Numbered from the stretch's first letter, positions 14,663 to 25,084 are shown. The stretch: DNA of 64,000 bases from Filomicrobium insigne (GCF_900104305.1 NZ_FNJC01000002.1:682001-746000); one strand, 5' to 3'. Notes: generated by a model not told the origin, from the letters alone. Numbers and translations are program-made.

Positions 14663-17395
14663 ATGAATACTCAGCCTACCGTGGATCCTGGCGACCAGAG
14701 CAGGGCGCTTTGGCTGTCCACCATTTCCTTCACTGTCTGCTTTGCGGTTTGGACAATTTTCTCAATCATCGGTGTGGGCATAAAGGAAGAGCTGGGACTT
14801 AGCGATACCGAGTTCGGCCTACTGGTAGCAACACCTATTCTAACCGGTTCGTTGAGCCGGATATTCCTCGGCATCTGGACAGACCAATACGGCGGCCGCG
14901 TCGTATTCACAACGACGATGGTGCTGGGTGCCATTGCGACCTTCCTTTTATCGTACGCGACGACCTACGAGTTGATGCTTTTGGCCGCCCTCGGGGTGGG
15001 ACTCGCAGGCGGCTCATTTGCCGTCGGCATCGCCTACGTCTCCCGCTGGTATCCGTCGGAAAAGCAGGGGACGGCACTCGGGATCTTCGGCGCCGGCAAC
15101 GTCGGCGCAGCCGTGACTAAGTTCCTGGCACCTTTTGTGATGGTCGCCTACGGCTGGACCGTGGTGGCTCAAGTGTGGGCCGCAGGGCTGGTGATCATGG
15201 CCGCCGTCTTCTGGTTCGCAACCAAAGATGACCCGGTACTGCGCGCTCGGCGACAGCGTGGGGAGAGCGCACGCAGCACGCTGTTAGAACTAGATCCACT
15301 GAAACGGCTGCAGGTGTGGCGGTTCTCGCTCTATTATTTTTTCGTGTTCGGTGCGTTCGTCGCCTTGGCTCTGTGGCTGCCGCGCTATCTAGTCGGTGTT
15401 TACGAACTCGACATCCGGACCGCCGGCATTCTGGCCGCCTTCTATTCTGTGCCGGCGAGTATCTTCCGCGCCTACGGTGGCCACCTTTCGGATCGGATCG
15501 GCGCCCGTAAGGTGATGTACTGGACGTTTGGCGTGTCGGCGGTGGTGTGTTTCATGCTGTCCTACCCGAACACCGACTACGTCATTCATGGCATTCGCGG
15601 CCCGATCACCTTCTCGACGAGTGTAGGCCTAGTGCCATTCGTGATCCTCGTATTCGTACTGGGCTTCTTCATGAGCCTGGGCAAGGCAGCGGTCTATAAG
15701 CACATCCCCGTCTACTATCCCAACCACGTCGGCGCAGTCGGCGGCATGGTCGGACTCGTAGGTGGGCTTGGGGGCTTTATCCTACCGATCATGTTCGGTG
15801 TCATGCTTGACCTGACGGGCATATGGACCAGCAGCTTTATGCTACTCTTCGCCATCGCCAGCATCTCGCTCGCGTGGATGCACTTCGCGATCCTTGCGAT
15901 GGAGCGCAGAGCGCGCGCCCCCGAGCCAGAGATTCTGCCGCAGCTGCCGGAGATGACAGAGATCCATCGGCCGGAGCATCGTGGCGCGCTAGCTGGTGTC
16001 ATCGAGGATTGGCGACCGGAAGACAAAGAGTTCTGGGAGAGCAAAGGTCGGACCATTGCACGCCGCAACCTTTGGATCTCGATCCCGGCCTTGTTGCTCG
16101 CGTTTGCGGTGTGGATGGTATGGAGCGTCGTTGTCGCCAAGTTGCCGGCGATCGGCTTCACCTACTCGACAGATCAGCTCTTCTGGCTAGCAGCTCTGCC
16201 GGGCCTTTCCGGCGCGACACTGCGCATATTCTACTCGTTCATGGTGCCGATTTTTGGTGGTCGACTTTGGACATCGCTGTCGACGGCCTCACTGCTGATC
16301 CCGGCGTTCGGCATCGGCTATGCCGTGCAGGACCCGCAAACACCCTACGTCATCTTCCTCGTACTGGCACTACTCTGCGGTTTCGGCGGTGGCAATTTTG
16401 CCTCGTCGATGGCCAACATCAGCTTCTTCTTCCCGAAGGCTGAAAAAGGCAACGCGCTGGCTCTTAATGCCGGCCTCGGCAATGCCGGCGTCAGCGTCAT
16501 GCAGTTTATTGTGCCGCTCGTGATAACGGCAGGCGTCTTCGGCGCGCTTGGAGGTGAGCCGCAAACACTGTCAGACGGTAAACTGCTCTGGCTGCAAAAC
16601 GCCGGCTTCATCTGGGTGCCGTTCATTATAGCCTCGGCGATCTTTGCATGGTTCGGCATGAACGACATTGCCGATGCGAAAGCCTCTTTCGCCGAACAGT
16701 CGGTAATTTTCCAGCGCAAGCACAATTGGGTGATGTGCTGGCTCTATGTCGGCACCTTCGGCTCGTTCATTGGCTATTCGGCGGGCTTCCCACTCCTCGC
16801 AAAGAACCAGTTCCCGGCTGTCGACTCGCTGCAGTACGTCTTCCTTGGCCCGCTGGTCGGTGCTCTCTCCAGGGCAGCCACAGGCTGGGTCTCGGACAAG
16901 TATGGCGGCGGCCGAGTGACCTTCTGGGTCTTCATCGTGATGATCGCCGCAGTGGCGGGAGTGCTTTACTTCCTGGGTATCAAAGAAGAGCCGGGCGCGT
17001 TCTGGGGCTTCTTCGCAATGTTCCTGATCCTGTTCCTGGCGACAGGCGTCGGCAACGCATCAACCTTCCAAATGATCCCGATCATCATGCGCTCCGAGAT
17101 CGGGCGCCTGATGCCCGAAAAACCTGCCGAGGAGAGACTGCGTCAAGCGGAGAGGGAAAGCGCAGCCATTATCGGATTCACCTCGGCGATTGCAGCCTAT
17201 GGGGCCTTCTTCATCCCGAAGGCCTACGGCTCATCGATAGTGATAACCGGCGGCCCGGAGGCGGCACTGTGGGGTTTCATGGCCTTCTATGTGACGTGCG
17301 TTCTGGTGACGTGGTGGTTCTACACGCGTCCCGGCGGAATGCTTCATGACATCGAGCGCGGGAAAACGGCCGCTTCCCCACAACCAGCGGAATAA
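14663..17395 (+). CDS. narK: NarK1-NarK2 fused nitrate/nitrite transporter
   Basis: At 910 residues this is twice the length of a single major-facilitator transporter. It contains two complete NNP-family modules (about 1-420 and 450-900) joined by a cytoplasmic linker rich in charged residues around 412-450. Each half shows the nitrate signature glycine-rich helices, for example GLAGGSFAVGIAYVSRWYP and LCGFGGGNFASSMANISFFFP. The family imports nitrate (NarK1, proton symport) and exchanges nitrate for nitrite (NarK2). Fused forms are known from Paracoccus and other denitrifiers. It is the first gene of the nar operon, and narG begins 55 bases after its stop. It should lie in the cytoplasmic membrane with about 24 helices. 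Confidence 0.95.
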   Translation: MNTQPTVDPGDQSRALWLSTISFTVCFAVWTIFSIIGVGIKEELGLSDTEFGLLVATPILTGSLSRIFLGIWTDQYGGRVVFTTTMVLGAIATFLLSYATTYELMLLAALGVGLAGGSFAVGIAYVSRWYPSEKQGTALGIFGAGNVGAAVTKFLAPFVMVAYGWTVVAQVWAAGLVIMAAVFWFATKDDPVLRARRQRGESARSTLLELDPLKRLQVWRFSLYYFFVFGAFVALALWLPRYLVGVYELDIRTAGILAAFYSVPASIFRAYGGHLSDRIGARKVMYWTFGVSAVVCFMLSYPNTDYVIHGIRGPITFSTSVGLVPFVILVFVLGFFMSLGKAAVYKHIPVYYPNHVGAVGGMVGLVGGLGGFILPIMFGVMLDLTGIWTSSFMLLFAIASISLAWMHFAILAMERRARAPEPEILPQLPEMTEIHRPEHRGALAGVIEDWRPEDKEFWESKGRTIARRNLWISIPALLLAFAVWMVWSVVVAKLPAIGFTYSTDQLFWLAALPGLSGATLRIFYSFMVPIFGGRLWTSLSTASLLIPAFGIGYAVQDPQTPYVIFLVLALLCGFGGGNFASSMANISFFFPKAEKGNALALNAGLGNAGVSVMQFIVPLVITAGVFGALGGEPQTLSDGKLLWLQNAGFIWVPFIIASAIFAWFGMNDIADAKASFAEQSVIFQRKHNWVMCWLYVGTFGSFIGYSAGFPLLAKNQFPAVDSLQYVFLGPLVGALSRAATGWVSDKYGGGRVTFWVFIVMIAAVAGVLYFLGIKEEPGAFWGFFAMFLILFLATGVGNASTFQMIPIIMRSEIGRLMPEKPAEERLRQAERESAAIIGFTSAIAAYGAFFIPKAYGSSIVITGGPEAALWGFMAFYVTCVLVTWWFYTRPGGMLHDIERGKTAASPQPAE

Positions 17396-17450
17396 TCATT
17401 GCGCGGACGTTGGGCAAGACGGCCGAAGCCCGCCATATCGGAGCTACCAG

Positions 17451-20400
17451 ATGAGCCACATTCTCGATCGCCTCACGTTCTTCAACCGCGTCGTCGACGA
17501 GTTCTCGGATGGCCACGGCATCACCACCCGTGAGGACCGCACGTGGGAGGACGGCTATCGCAAGCGGTGGGCGCACGACAAGATCGTCCGCTCGACGCAT
17601 GGGGCGAACTGCACGGGCTCATGTTCGTGGAAGATCTATGTGAAGGGCGGCATAGTTACCTGGGAGACGCAGCAGACAGACTATCCACGCACCCGTCCTG
17701 ATCTGCCAAACCATGAGCCACGCGGCTGCTCCCGCGGCGCCTCCTACAGCTGGTATCTCTACTCCGGAAATCGCGTCAAATATCCGCTGGTGCGCTCGCG
17801 GCTTCTAAAGCTGTGGCGCGAGGAGCGCGCCATTCGCACGCCGGTTGCCGCATGGGCCTCGATCGTCGAAGACCCGACAAAGCGCGCTGCCTATACGAGA
17901 AAGCGCGGACTTGGCGGTTTTGTGCGCGCCAACTGGGATGACGTGACCGAGATCATCGCCGCGGCCAATGCGTATACCGTCAAACGCTATGGCCCGGACC
18001 GCATCCTTGGCTTCTCGCCGATCCCGGCAATGTCAATGGTGTCCTATGCGGCCGGTTCGCGCTACCTGTCGCTGCTCGGCGGCGTCGCAATGTCATTCTA
18101 CGATTGGTACTGCGACCTGCCACCGTCCTCCCCACAGACATGGGGCGAGCAGACGGACGTGCCCGAGAGTGCCGATTGGTACAACGCCGGCTTCCTAATT
18201 CTGTGGGGTTCGAACGTCCCGCAGACACGCACCCCCGACGCTCACTTCTACACTGAGGTTCGCTACAAGGGGACGAAGAGCGTCGTCATCTGTCCAGACT
18301 ATTCCGAAGCCTCGAAATTCGCGGACATGTGGCTCAGCGTGAAGCAGGGGACCGATGCGGCGCTTGCCATGGCCATGGGTCACGTCATCCTCAAAGAGTT
18401 CCACGTCGACCGCAAGGTCGCGTACTTCGAGGACTACGCCCGCCGCTACACCGATATGCCAATGCTGGTCCGGCTCGTGAAACGTGACGACCATCTTGTG
18501 CCGGACCGCTTTGTACGCGCTAGCGATTTCGCTGAAGAGCTGGGCGAGAAGAATAATTCGGAGTGGAAGACGGTCGCATTTGATGAGGCGTCCGGCAATC
18601 TGGTTGTACCTAACGGCGCTGTCGGATTCCGATGGGGCGAGAAGGGAAAGTGGAACCTTGAGGAAAGGGCAGCGAGCGCCGAAACCAAGCTGCGCCTCTC
18701 ACTCGCAGGAATTAGGGATGACATTGCCGCTGTCGCGTTCCCCTACTTCGGCAACATTGAGCACGACCACTTCAACGGCACCGATCACCCGAGCATTCTG
18801 CCGCGCAACGTGCCGGTGAAGAAGCTCGCGCTCAAGGACGGCGAGACCTTGGTCGCCTCCGTTTACGACCTCTTCCTCGCCAACTACGGAGTCGACCGCG
18901 GTTTCGGCGGCAAGCACGTCGCAAAAAGCTACGACGACAACGAACCCTATACCCCGGCATGGGCCGAGGCGATCACTGGCGTCAGGCGCGACCAGATCAT
19001 CCAGGTGGCACGCGAGTTCGCGCTGAACGCCGAGAAGACCAACGGCCGGTCTATGGTGATCATAGGTGCTGCGATGAACCATTGGTATCACTCCGACATG
19101 AACTATCGCGGCGTCATCAACATGCTGGTCATGTGCGGCTGCGTCGGTCAGTCGGGTGGCGGCTGGTCGCACTACGTCGGGCAGGAGAAGCTGCGCCCGC
19201 AGTCAGGCTGGCTGCCACTCGCCTTCGCGCTCGATTGGGCCCGCCCACCGCGTCAGCAGAATTCAACCTCGTGCTTTTATGCCCATACCGATCAGTGGCG
19301 ATACGAGACGCTTAATGTCGGTGACATTACCTCGCCAACTGCACCGCCTGGCCCATGGGACGGGGCGCTCATTGACTACAACGTCCGCGCCGAGCGCATG
19401 GGCTGGCTACCGTCTGCGCCACAGCTGGAAACCAACCCAATCGAGGTCGGCAAAGCGGTGGCGGCATCCGGCAAGGATGCGCCGACTTACGTCGCCGACG
19501 CGTTGAAGTCCGGCGCGCTCAAATTGAGCTGTCATGACCCCGACAACCCCAAGAATTGGCCCCGCAATCTTTTCGTCTGGCGCTCGAACCTGCTCGGCTC
19601 GTCAGGCAAAGGCCACGAGTACTTCTTGAAGCACCTGCTCGGCACGAGCCATGGCGTGATGGGTAAGGACTTGGGTGAGATGGGTGCGAAAAAGCCCAAA
19701 GAGGTGGCTTGGCGCGACGAGGCGCCAGAAGGAAAGCTCGACCTCCTGATCACGCTCGACTTCCGCATGTCGACGACGTGCGTTTACTCCGACATCGTAC
19801 TACCGACGGCGACTTGGTACGAGAAGAATGATCTCAATACCTCCGACATGCACCCGTTCATTCACCCGCTGACGGGCGCGGTCGATCCGGTGTGGGAAGC
19901 AAAGAGCGACTGGGAAATCTACAAGGCGATCGCCAACAAATTCTCTAACGTGGCACCCGAGGTGCTCGGCATTGAGAAGGACGTCGTACTGACCCCAATC
20001 ATGCACGACACGCCAGCCGAGATTGCACAGGCCACGGACGTGCGCGACTGGCACCGCGGTGAGTGCGAGCCGGTGCCCGGCAAGACCATGCCGACCGTAA
20101 CGCTTGTCGAGCGCGACTACCCCAACCTCTACAAGCGCTTCACGGCGCTCGGGCCGCTGATGTCCAAAATGGGCAACGGCGGCAAGGGCATGTCGTGGAA
20201 CACGGAGAACGAGGTGAACTTTTTGAAGCGCCTTAACGGCGAGGTGACGGAAGAGGGCCCGACGAAGGGCCTTGCACGAATTGAGAGCGATATCGATGCC
20301 GCCGAGGTAATCCTGTCGCTCGCGCCTGAAACCAACGGCGAAGTAGCGGTCAAGGCTTGGGAAAGCCTATCGAAGGCCACCGGTCGCGATCACACACACC

Positions 20401-21206
20401 TCGCACTGCCCAAGGAAGATGAAAAGATCCGCTTTCGCGACATCGTCGCCCAGCCGCGCAAGATCATCTCTTCGCCGATCTGGTCGGGGCTCGAGAGCGA
20501 GAAGGTTTGCTACAACGCCAGCTACACGAACGTGCATGAGCTGATCCCCTGGCGCACATTGACTGGCCGTCAACAGCTCTACCAAGACCATCTTTGGATG
20601 CGAGCATTCGGCGAAGGGTTGTGTGTATACCGCCCCCCAATCGACACGCGAGCCGTCAAACCGGTGCTCGACGCGAAGCCCAACGGCAACAAGACCGTGG
20701 TCCTGAACTTCATCACGCCACACCAGAAGTGGGGCATCCACTCGACCTACACCGACAATCTGCTGATGCTGACCTTGAGCCGCGGTGGGCCTATTGTCTG
20801 GATCAGCGAAAACGACGCCAAGAAAGCCGGTATCGTCGACAACGACTGGATTGAAGCCTTCAATTCCAATGGCGCCCTCGTGGCACGTGCTGTCGTCTCG
20901 CAACGCGTGAAGGACGGCATGTGCCTGATGTACCATGCACAAGAGAAAACCGTGAACGTGCCGGGCTCCGAAATGACCGGCCAGCGTGGCGGCATACACA
21001 ATTCGGTGACGCGTGCCGTCGTCAAGCCAACGCACATGATCGGCGGCTACGCCCAGCAGAGCTACGGTTTCAATTACTACGGCACGATCGGCACGAACCG
21101 CGATGAATTCGTGGTCGTGCGCAAAATGAGCAAGGTGGACTGGCTCGAGCGGCCGAACACCGATGCCCCAGTCGTTACCACTCAATCCCGTGAGGCCGCT
21201 GAATGA
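17451..21206 (+). CDS. narG: Respiratory nitrate reductase alpha subunit
   Basis: This is the 1251-residue catalytic subunit of membrane-bound nitrate reductase, which reduces nitrate to nitrite at a molybdenum bis-MGD centre on the cytoplasmic side. I chose ATG 17451 because GGAG lies seven bases upstream and the protein then begins like NarG (MSHILDRLTFF). The 4Fe-4S (FS0) ligand pattern is visible: His50, Cys54, Cys58 and Cys93. Length and features match the family throughout. The stop overlaps the narH start by four bases (ATGA), so the two are translationally coupled. Confidence 0.98.
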   Translation: MSHILDRLTFFNRVVDEFSDGHGITTREDRTWEDGYRKRWAHDKIVRSTHGANCTGSCSWKIYVKGGIVTWETQQTDYPRTRPDLPNHEPRGCSRGASYSWYLYSGNRVKYPLVRSRLLKLWREERAIRTPVAAWASIVEDPTKRAAYTRKRGLGGFVRANWDDVTEIIAAANAYTVKRYGPDRILGFSPIPAMSMVSYAAGSRYLSLLGGVAMSFYDWYCDLPPSSPQTWGEQTDVPESADWYNAGFLILWGSNVPQTRTPDAHFYTEVRYKGTKSVVICPDYSEASKFADMWLSVKQGTDAALAMAMGHVILKEFHVDRKVAYFEDYARRYTDMPMLVRLVKRDDHLVPDRFVRASDFAEELGEKNNSEWKTVAFDEASGNLVVPNGAVGFRWGEKGKWNLEERAASAETKLRLSLAGIRDDIAAVAFPYFGNIEHDHFNGTDHPSILPRNVPVKKLALKDGETLVASVYDLFLANYGVDRGFGGKHVAKSYDDNEPYTPAWAEAITGVRRDQIIQVAREFALNAEKTNGRSMVIIGAAMNHWYHSDMNYRGVINMLVMCGCVGQSGGGWSHYVGQEKLRPQSGWLPLAFALDWARPPRQQNSTSCFYAHTDQWRYETLNVGDITSPTAPPGPWDGALIDYNVRAERMGWLPSAPQLETNPIEVGKAVAASGKDAPTYVADALKSGALKLSCHDPDNPKNWPRNLFVWRSNLLGSSGKGHEYFLKHLLGTSHGVMGKDLGEMGAKKPKEVAWRDEAPEGKLDLLITLDFRMSTTCVYSDIVLPTATWYEKNDLNTSDMHPFIHPLTGAVDPVWEAKSDWEIYKAIANKFSNVAPEVLGIEKDVVLTPIMHDTPAEIAQATDVRDWHRGECEPVPGKTMPTVTLVERDYPNLYKRFTALGPLMSKMGNGGKGMSWNTENEVNFLKRLNGEVTEEGPTKGLARIESDIDAAEVILSLAPETNGEVAVKAWESLSKATGRDHTHLALPKEDEKIRFRDIVAQPRKIISSPIWSGLESEKVCYNASYTNVHELIPWRTLTGRQQLYQDHLWMRAFGEGLCVYRPPIDTRAVKPVLDAKPNGNKTVVLNFITPHQKWGIHSTYTDNLLMLTLSRGGPIVWISENDAKKAGIVDNDWIEAFNSNGALVARAVVSQRVKDGMCLMYHAQEKTVNVPGSEMTGQRGGIHNSVTRAVVKPTHMIGGYAQQSYGFNYYGTIGTNRDEFVVVRKMSKVDWLERPNTDAPVVTTQSREAAE

Positions 21207-22729
21207 AAATCCGCGCTCAAATCGCAATGGTGCTGAACCTGGATAAATGCATCGGGTGCCACACCTGCTCTGTTACCTGCAAGAACGTTTGGACGAACCG
21301 GGAGGGCATGGAATATGCCTGGTTCAACAACGTCGAGACCAAGCCAGGCATCGGCTATCCCAAGGATTGGGAGAATCAGAAGCGCTGGAACGGCGGCTGG
21401 GTGCGCAAGTCGAACGGCAAGCTCCAGCCCAAGATCGGGTCGAAATGGCGGGTACTGGCAAAGATCTTCGCCAACCCCGACTTGCCCGAAATCGATGACT
21501 ACTACGAGCCATTCACCTTCGACTACGAACACCTCCAGAAGACGCCGGAACTCGAGGCCTCTCCAACGGCAAGACCGCGCTCGCTGATCACCGGCAAGCG
21601 GATGGAAAAGATTGAGTGGGGACCGAACTGGGAGGAGATCCTAGGCGGCGAGTTTTCAAAGCGCTCAGCCGACTACAACTTTGAAGGTGTCCAAAAGGAA
21701 ATTTACGGACAGTTCGAAAACACCTTTATGATGTACCTGCCGCGGCTGTGCGAACACTGCCTTAATCCGGCGTGTGTCGCAGCCTGCCCATCAGGCGCCA
21801 TTTACAAGCGCGAAGAGGACGGCATCGTCCTCATCGACCAGGACAAGTGCCGCGGATGGCGCATGTGCGTGTCGGGCTGCCCATACAAGAAGATTTACTT
21901 CAACTGGTCGAGCGGCAAATCGGAGAAGTGCATCCTTTGCTATCCGCGCATCGAGGCCGGCCAGCCGACGGTGTGCTCGGAGACCTGCGTCGGGCGCATC
22001 CGCTATCTAGGCGTCGTGCTCTATGACGCCGACCGCATTGAGGCAGCTGCAAGCGTCCTGGATGAGAAGGCGCTCTACGAAGCGCAGCTTTCCGTCTTCC
22101 TCAATCCGCGGGACCCCGAGATCATCTCGCAGGCACGTGCCGATGGTGTGCCTGAAAGCTGGCTCGAAGCCGCGCGCCGCTCGCCGATCTGGAAGATGGC
22201 GATGGAGTGGAAGGTCGCCTTCCCCTTGCATCCCGAGTACCGCACGCTGCCGATGGTTTGGTATGTGCCGCCGCTATCGCCGATCCAGTCCGCGGCGGAG
22301 GCAGGCAAGATGGGCTCGGACGGCGAGATGCCGGATGTTCGCTCGCTACGCATTCCTCTGCGTTATCTCGCCAACCTCTTGACGGCTGGTAACGAAGAAC
22401 CTGTGGCACAGGCGCTCGAACGCATGCTCGCCATGCGCTCTTACATGCGCGCGAAGACAATCGATGGCGTCATAGACGACGCAATCGCCAGGCGCGTTGG
22501 CCTCAAAGCCAATCAGATCGAGGACATGTATCAGGTGATGGCAATCGCCAACTACGAGGACCGCTTCGTGATCCCGACAACGCACCGCGAGCTAGGGGAG
22601 GACACCTACGATTTACGCGGATCGTGCGGCTTTACGTTCGGCGGGGACTGTTCCGATGGACGGACGGCGGACGTCAACATGTTTGGCGGCCGCAACAAGG
22701 CGCCCAAGAGAACCACGGAGACCGTGTAA
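21203..22729 (+). CDS. narH: Respiratory nitrate reductase beta subunit
   Basis: The 508-residue iron-sulfur subunit carries electrons from NarI to NarG. Four cysteine groups are visible: CIGCHTCSVTCKN near residue 16, CEHCLNPACVAACP near 184, CRGWRMCVSGCP near 217 and CILCYP...CSETC near 244. In the third group Trp replaces the second Cys, the known sign of a 3Fe-4S cluster in NarH. There is no signal peptide, as expected for a cytoplasmic subunit. It overlaps narG by four bases and narJ by one base. Confidence 0.98.
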   Translation: MKIRAQIAMVLNLDKCIGCHTCSVTCKNVWTNREGMEYAWFNNVETKPGIGYPKDWENQKRWNGGWVRKSNGKLQPKIGSKWRVLAKIFANPDLPEIDDYYEPFTFDYEHLQKTPELEASPTARPRSLITGKRMEKIEWGPNWEEILGGEFSKRSADYNFEGVQKEIYGQFENTFMMYLPRLCEHCLNPACVAACPSGAIYKREEDGIVLIDQDKCRGWRMCVSGCPYKKIYFNWSSGKSEKCILCYPRIEAGQPTVCSETCVGRIRYLGVVLYDADRIEAAASVLDEKALYEAQLSVFLNPRDPEIISQARADGVPESWLEAARRSPIWKMAMEWKVAFPLHPEYRTLPMVWYVPPLSPIQSAAEAGKMGSDGEMPDVRSLRIPLRYLANLLTAGNEEPVAQALERMLAMRSYMRAKTIDGVIDDAIARRVGLKANQIEDMYQVMAIANYEDRFVIPTTHRELGEDTYDLRGSCGFTFGGDCSDGRTADVNMFGGRNKAPKRTTETV

Positions 22730-23478
22730 TGGCAAAGACCTTCAAAGTTCTCTCGGCACTGCTAAGCTATCCGACCGAGGAAATAGTCGCTGCCGCACCG
22801 ATCATGGCAGGTGTCCTGAAAGAAGAGCGGCTCTTGCGACCACGAGAGATCAAGGCGCTAATACCCCTCGTCGAAGAACTCAGCGCCAGCGATCTTTACG
22901 AGCTTCAGGAGCGCTACGTGCTTCTGTTCGATCGTACGCGCTCACTGTCATTACACCTCTTCGAGCACGTACATGGCGAGAGCCGCGACCGCGGTCAGGC
23001 CATGGTTGACCTGAAGGCGGTTTACGAGAGAGCTGGCCTGGAGATCAGCTCCAACGAGTTGTCCGACTACCTACCTTTGTTCCTTGAGTTTCTGGCAACA
23101 CAACCGCTTACCGAAGCGCTCGATTTAGTCGGCCAACCTGCGCACATCTTTGCCGCGCTTGCCGAACGATTGAGGCGGCGCAAATCGATCTACACGGCGG
23201 TTTTCGATGTGCTCGCCAAGCTGGCGAAGGCTGATCCGAGGTCGGCGGAAGTACGTCAACTCGTCGGCGAACCGGAGATCGATCCCAATGATCTGGAGTC
23301 GCTGGATGCCGCCTGGCAGGACGAGGAAGTACGATTCGGTCCGTCCGCGGATGCGCAATGCGGCGGCGATCGGTTGATCCCGAAGCTCCGCGCCGGAAGC
23401 CGGCCAGCGCCGGGCATGGAGGTTGTCCAGCCGCAGCCTCGCACCATAATCACCCACTCCGGTTCCCGGAGCATCTAA
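22729..23478 (+). CDS. narJ: Nitrate reductase assembly chaperone
   Basis: The 249-residue protein starts at ATG 22729, which shares one base with the narH stop (TAATG). It has the TorD/NarJ helical fold pattern, with LSALLSYPTEEI at the N-terminus, ELQERYVLLFDRTRSLSLHLFEHVHGESRDRG (given here as the family's recognisable block at about 62-93) and a Pro/Arg-rich C-terminal tail. NarJ binds apo-NarG, assists molybdenum cofactor insertion and holds NarGH until it docks on NarI. It is not part of the final enzyme. Confidence 0.96.
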   Translation: MAKTFKVLSALLSYPTEEIVAAAPIMAGVLKEERLLRPREIKALIPLVEELSASDLYELQERYVLLFDRTRSLSLHLFEHVHGESRDRGQAMVDLKAVYERAGLEISSNELSDYLPLFLEFLATQPLTEALDLVGQPAHIFAALAERLRRRKSIYTAVFDVLAKLAKADPRSAEVRQLVGEPEIDPNDLESLDAAWQDEEVRFGPSADAQCGGDRLIPKLRAGSRPAPGMEVVQPQPRTIITHSGSRSI

Positions 23479-23491
23479 AGGAGCCGCTGCG

Positions 23492-24220
23492 ATGCGCGAT
23501 ATGCTGTTCCACCTTCTGTTCGTCTGGTACCCTTACGTTTGCTTGGGCTTCTTCGTCGTCGGCTCGCTGTTCCGCTTCGAGCGTGATCAGTATTCGTGGC
23601 GTGCGTCCTCAAGCCAGCTTCTGCGCCGCCGCCAATTTATTATCGGCTCCAACCTGTTCCACTTCGGGATCCTGTTTCTGTTCGTCGGCCACTTCGTTGG
23701 CCTTCTAACACCCACTTGGCTTTACACGAAGCTCATCACCATAGAGCAGAAGCAGATGATTGCCATTACGGCCGGCGGCATCGCCGGTGTGGTCTGCTTC
23801 GTCGGACTGACCATGCTGCTCCATCGCCGGCTGTTTGACCCGCGTATCCGTATTACCTCGACGACGATGGATATGGCGATCCTGACCATACTCTGGGTGC
23901 AGCTTGCCCTCGGGCTCGTGACACTGCCCTACTCGCTGCAGCATTCGGATGGGGAGACGATGCTCAAACTTTCGCATTGGGCCCAGGGCGTGCTGACCTT
24001 AGAGCCAAATGTCGACAATTACCTGAAAGGGCTTGAGTGGCCCTACCTCGCTCACCTCGTGCTCGGCATGACAATCTTCCTGTTGTTCCCGTTCTCACGG
24101 CTCGTCCATATCTGGTCGGCGCCAGTCGGGTATCTTGGGCGCAAAGGTTATCAGATTGTCAGAACGAGCCGGCCCCAACGTCAGAGCGCCGTCGCAGGAT
24201 CGAGCCAGCGGAGTAGATGA
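23492..24220 (+). CDS. narI: Respiratory nitrate reductase gamma subunit (di-haem cytochrome b)
   Basis: The 242-residue membrane anchor oxidises quinol and passes electrons to NarH. Five transmembrane segments can be seen. Haem b ligands are His57 and His67 in the second segment (NLFHFGILFLFVGHFVG) and two more in the last segment (LAHLVLG and RLVHIWS), matching the four ligands of the family. A clear ribosome-binding site (AGGAG) precedes the ATG, 13 bases after narJ. Confidence 0.97.
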   Translation: MRDMLFHLLFVWYPYVCLGFFVVGSLFRFERDQYSWRASSSQLLRRRQFIIGSNLFHFGILFLFVGHFVGLLTPTWLYTKLITIEQKQMIAITAGGIAGVVCFVGLTMLLHRRLFDPRIRITSTTMDMAILTILWVQLALGLVTLPYSLQHSDGETMLKLSHWAQGVLTLEPNVDNYLKGLEWPYLAHLVLGMTIFLLFPFSRLVHIWSAPVGYLGRKGYQIVRTSRPQRQSAVAGSSQRSR

Positions 24221-24223
24221 CCA

Positions 24224-25072
24224 ATGACAACGGTTTATAAGGCCGAAGATCCGGCGTTGCCGTTTCGTGCAGCGCAAAGCGCGAAGGTCAGCGTCAACGG
24301 CGTCTCAATCCCCGCCGCCGCCATCTCGCGGGAGGTCCAGCATCATACGGCCGCGACGCCGTTGCAAGCATGGAAGGAGGCCACCCGCAGCCTCGCCCTG
24401 CGCGAGTTGATACTGCAGGAGGCAAGACGGCTTGAGATTGAGCCGGAGCCGGAAACGGACGAGGAAGGACGTCGAGAGACCGACGACGAGGCGCTGATCC
24501 GTCAGCTCATCGAGAGAGAGGTGAAGACGCCGACGGCCGACACAGAGTCTTGCCGGCGTTACTACGAGTGCAATCGCGCGCGCTTTCGCTCACCCGACAT
24601 TTTCGAGGCGGCGCACATCCTGATTGCGGCGCACCAGAATGATGTAGAGGCCTTCGTTGCGGCACGCACCCTTGCCGATCAACTAATCGAAATTCTGTCC
24701 GTTCGACCCGAACTATTCGGTCAATTTGCCGAGACCTACTCAACCTGCACCTCGGCCAAGACGGGGGGAAACCTCGGTCAAATATCGCGCGGAGACACGA
24801 CACCTGGATTTGAAGCTGCACTGTTCAAGTTGGTTCCTGGAGAAATGACGCGGGAGCCGGTTGCGACGCCTTACGGCCTGCATATCATCCGGCTCGACCG
24901 ACGCATTGAGGGGGGTGTGCTTCCCTTCGAGATGGTCGAGAAACGTATCGCGGCTTATCTCAGCGAGCGCAGCCGGCGCCAGGCAACCGCGCAGTACTTG
25001 GCGTGCCTTGCCGCGACAGCAGAACTGGAAGGCGTTGATTTTCTAACCCCCACGGACGTCCGGGTGTATTAG
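24224..25072 (+). CDS. PpiC/parvulin-type peptidyl-prolyl isomerase of the nar operon
   Basis: The 282-residue protein starts three bases after narI. The C-terminal half is a parvulin domain (FEAAHILIAA at about 127, then the GQFAETYSTCTSAKTGGNLG loop, GFEAALFKLVPGEMT and TPYGLHIIRLDRR). The N-terminal half has the NifM/SurA-like helical segment. No signal peptide is visible, so it should be cytoplasmic, unlike SurA. Genes of this type occur directly after narI in several nitrate reducers, where a role in maturation of the nitrate reductase complex is proposed; here that is inferred from position. Confidence 0.88.
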   Translation: MTTVYKAEDPALPFRAAQSAKVSVNGVSIPAAAISREVQHHTAATPLQAWKEATRSLALRELILQEARRLEIEPEPETDEEGRRETDDEALIRQLIEREVKTPTADTESCRRYYECNRARFRSPDIFEAAHILIAAHQNDVEAFVAARTLADQLIEILSVRPELFGQFAETYSTCTSAKTGGNLGQISRGDTTPGFEAALFKLVPGEMTREPVATPYGLHIIRLDRRIEGGVLPFEMVEKRIAAYLSERSRRQATAQYLACLAATAELEGVDFLTPTDVRVY

Positions 25073-25084
25073 GGAACAGGCGAC

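Noticed and set aside
20367-21227. 286-residue minus-strand frame opposite narG
   Set aside because: It is in the antisense frame of a strongly coding gene, has no ribosome-binding site and no recognisable motif.
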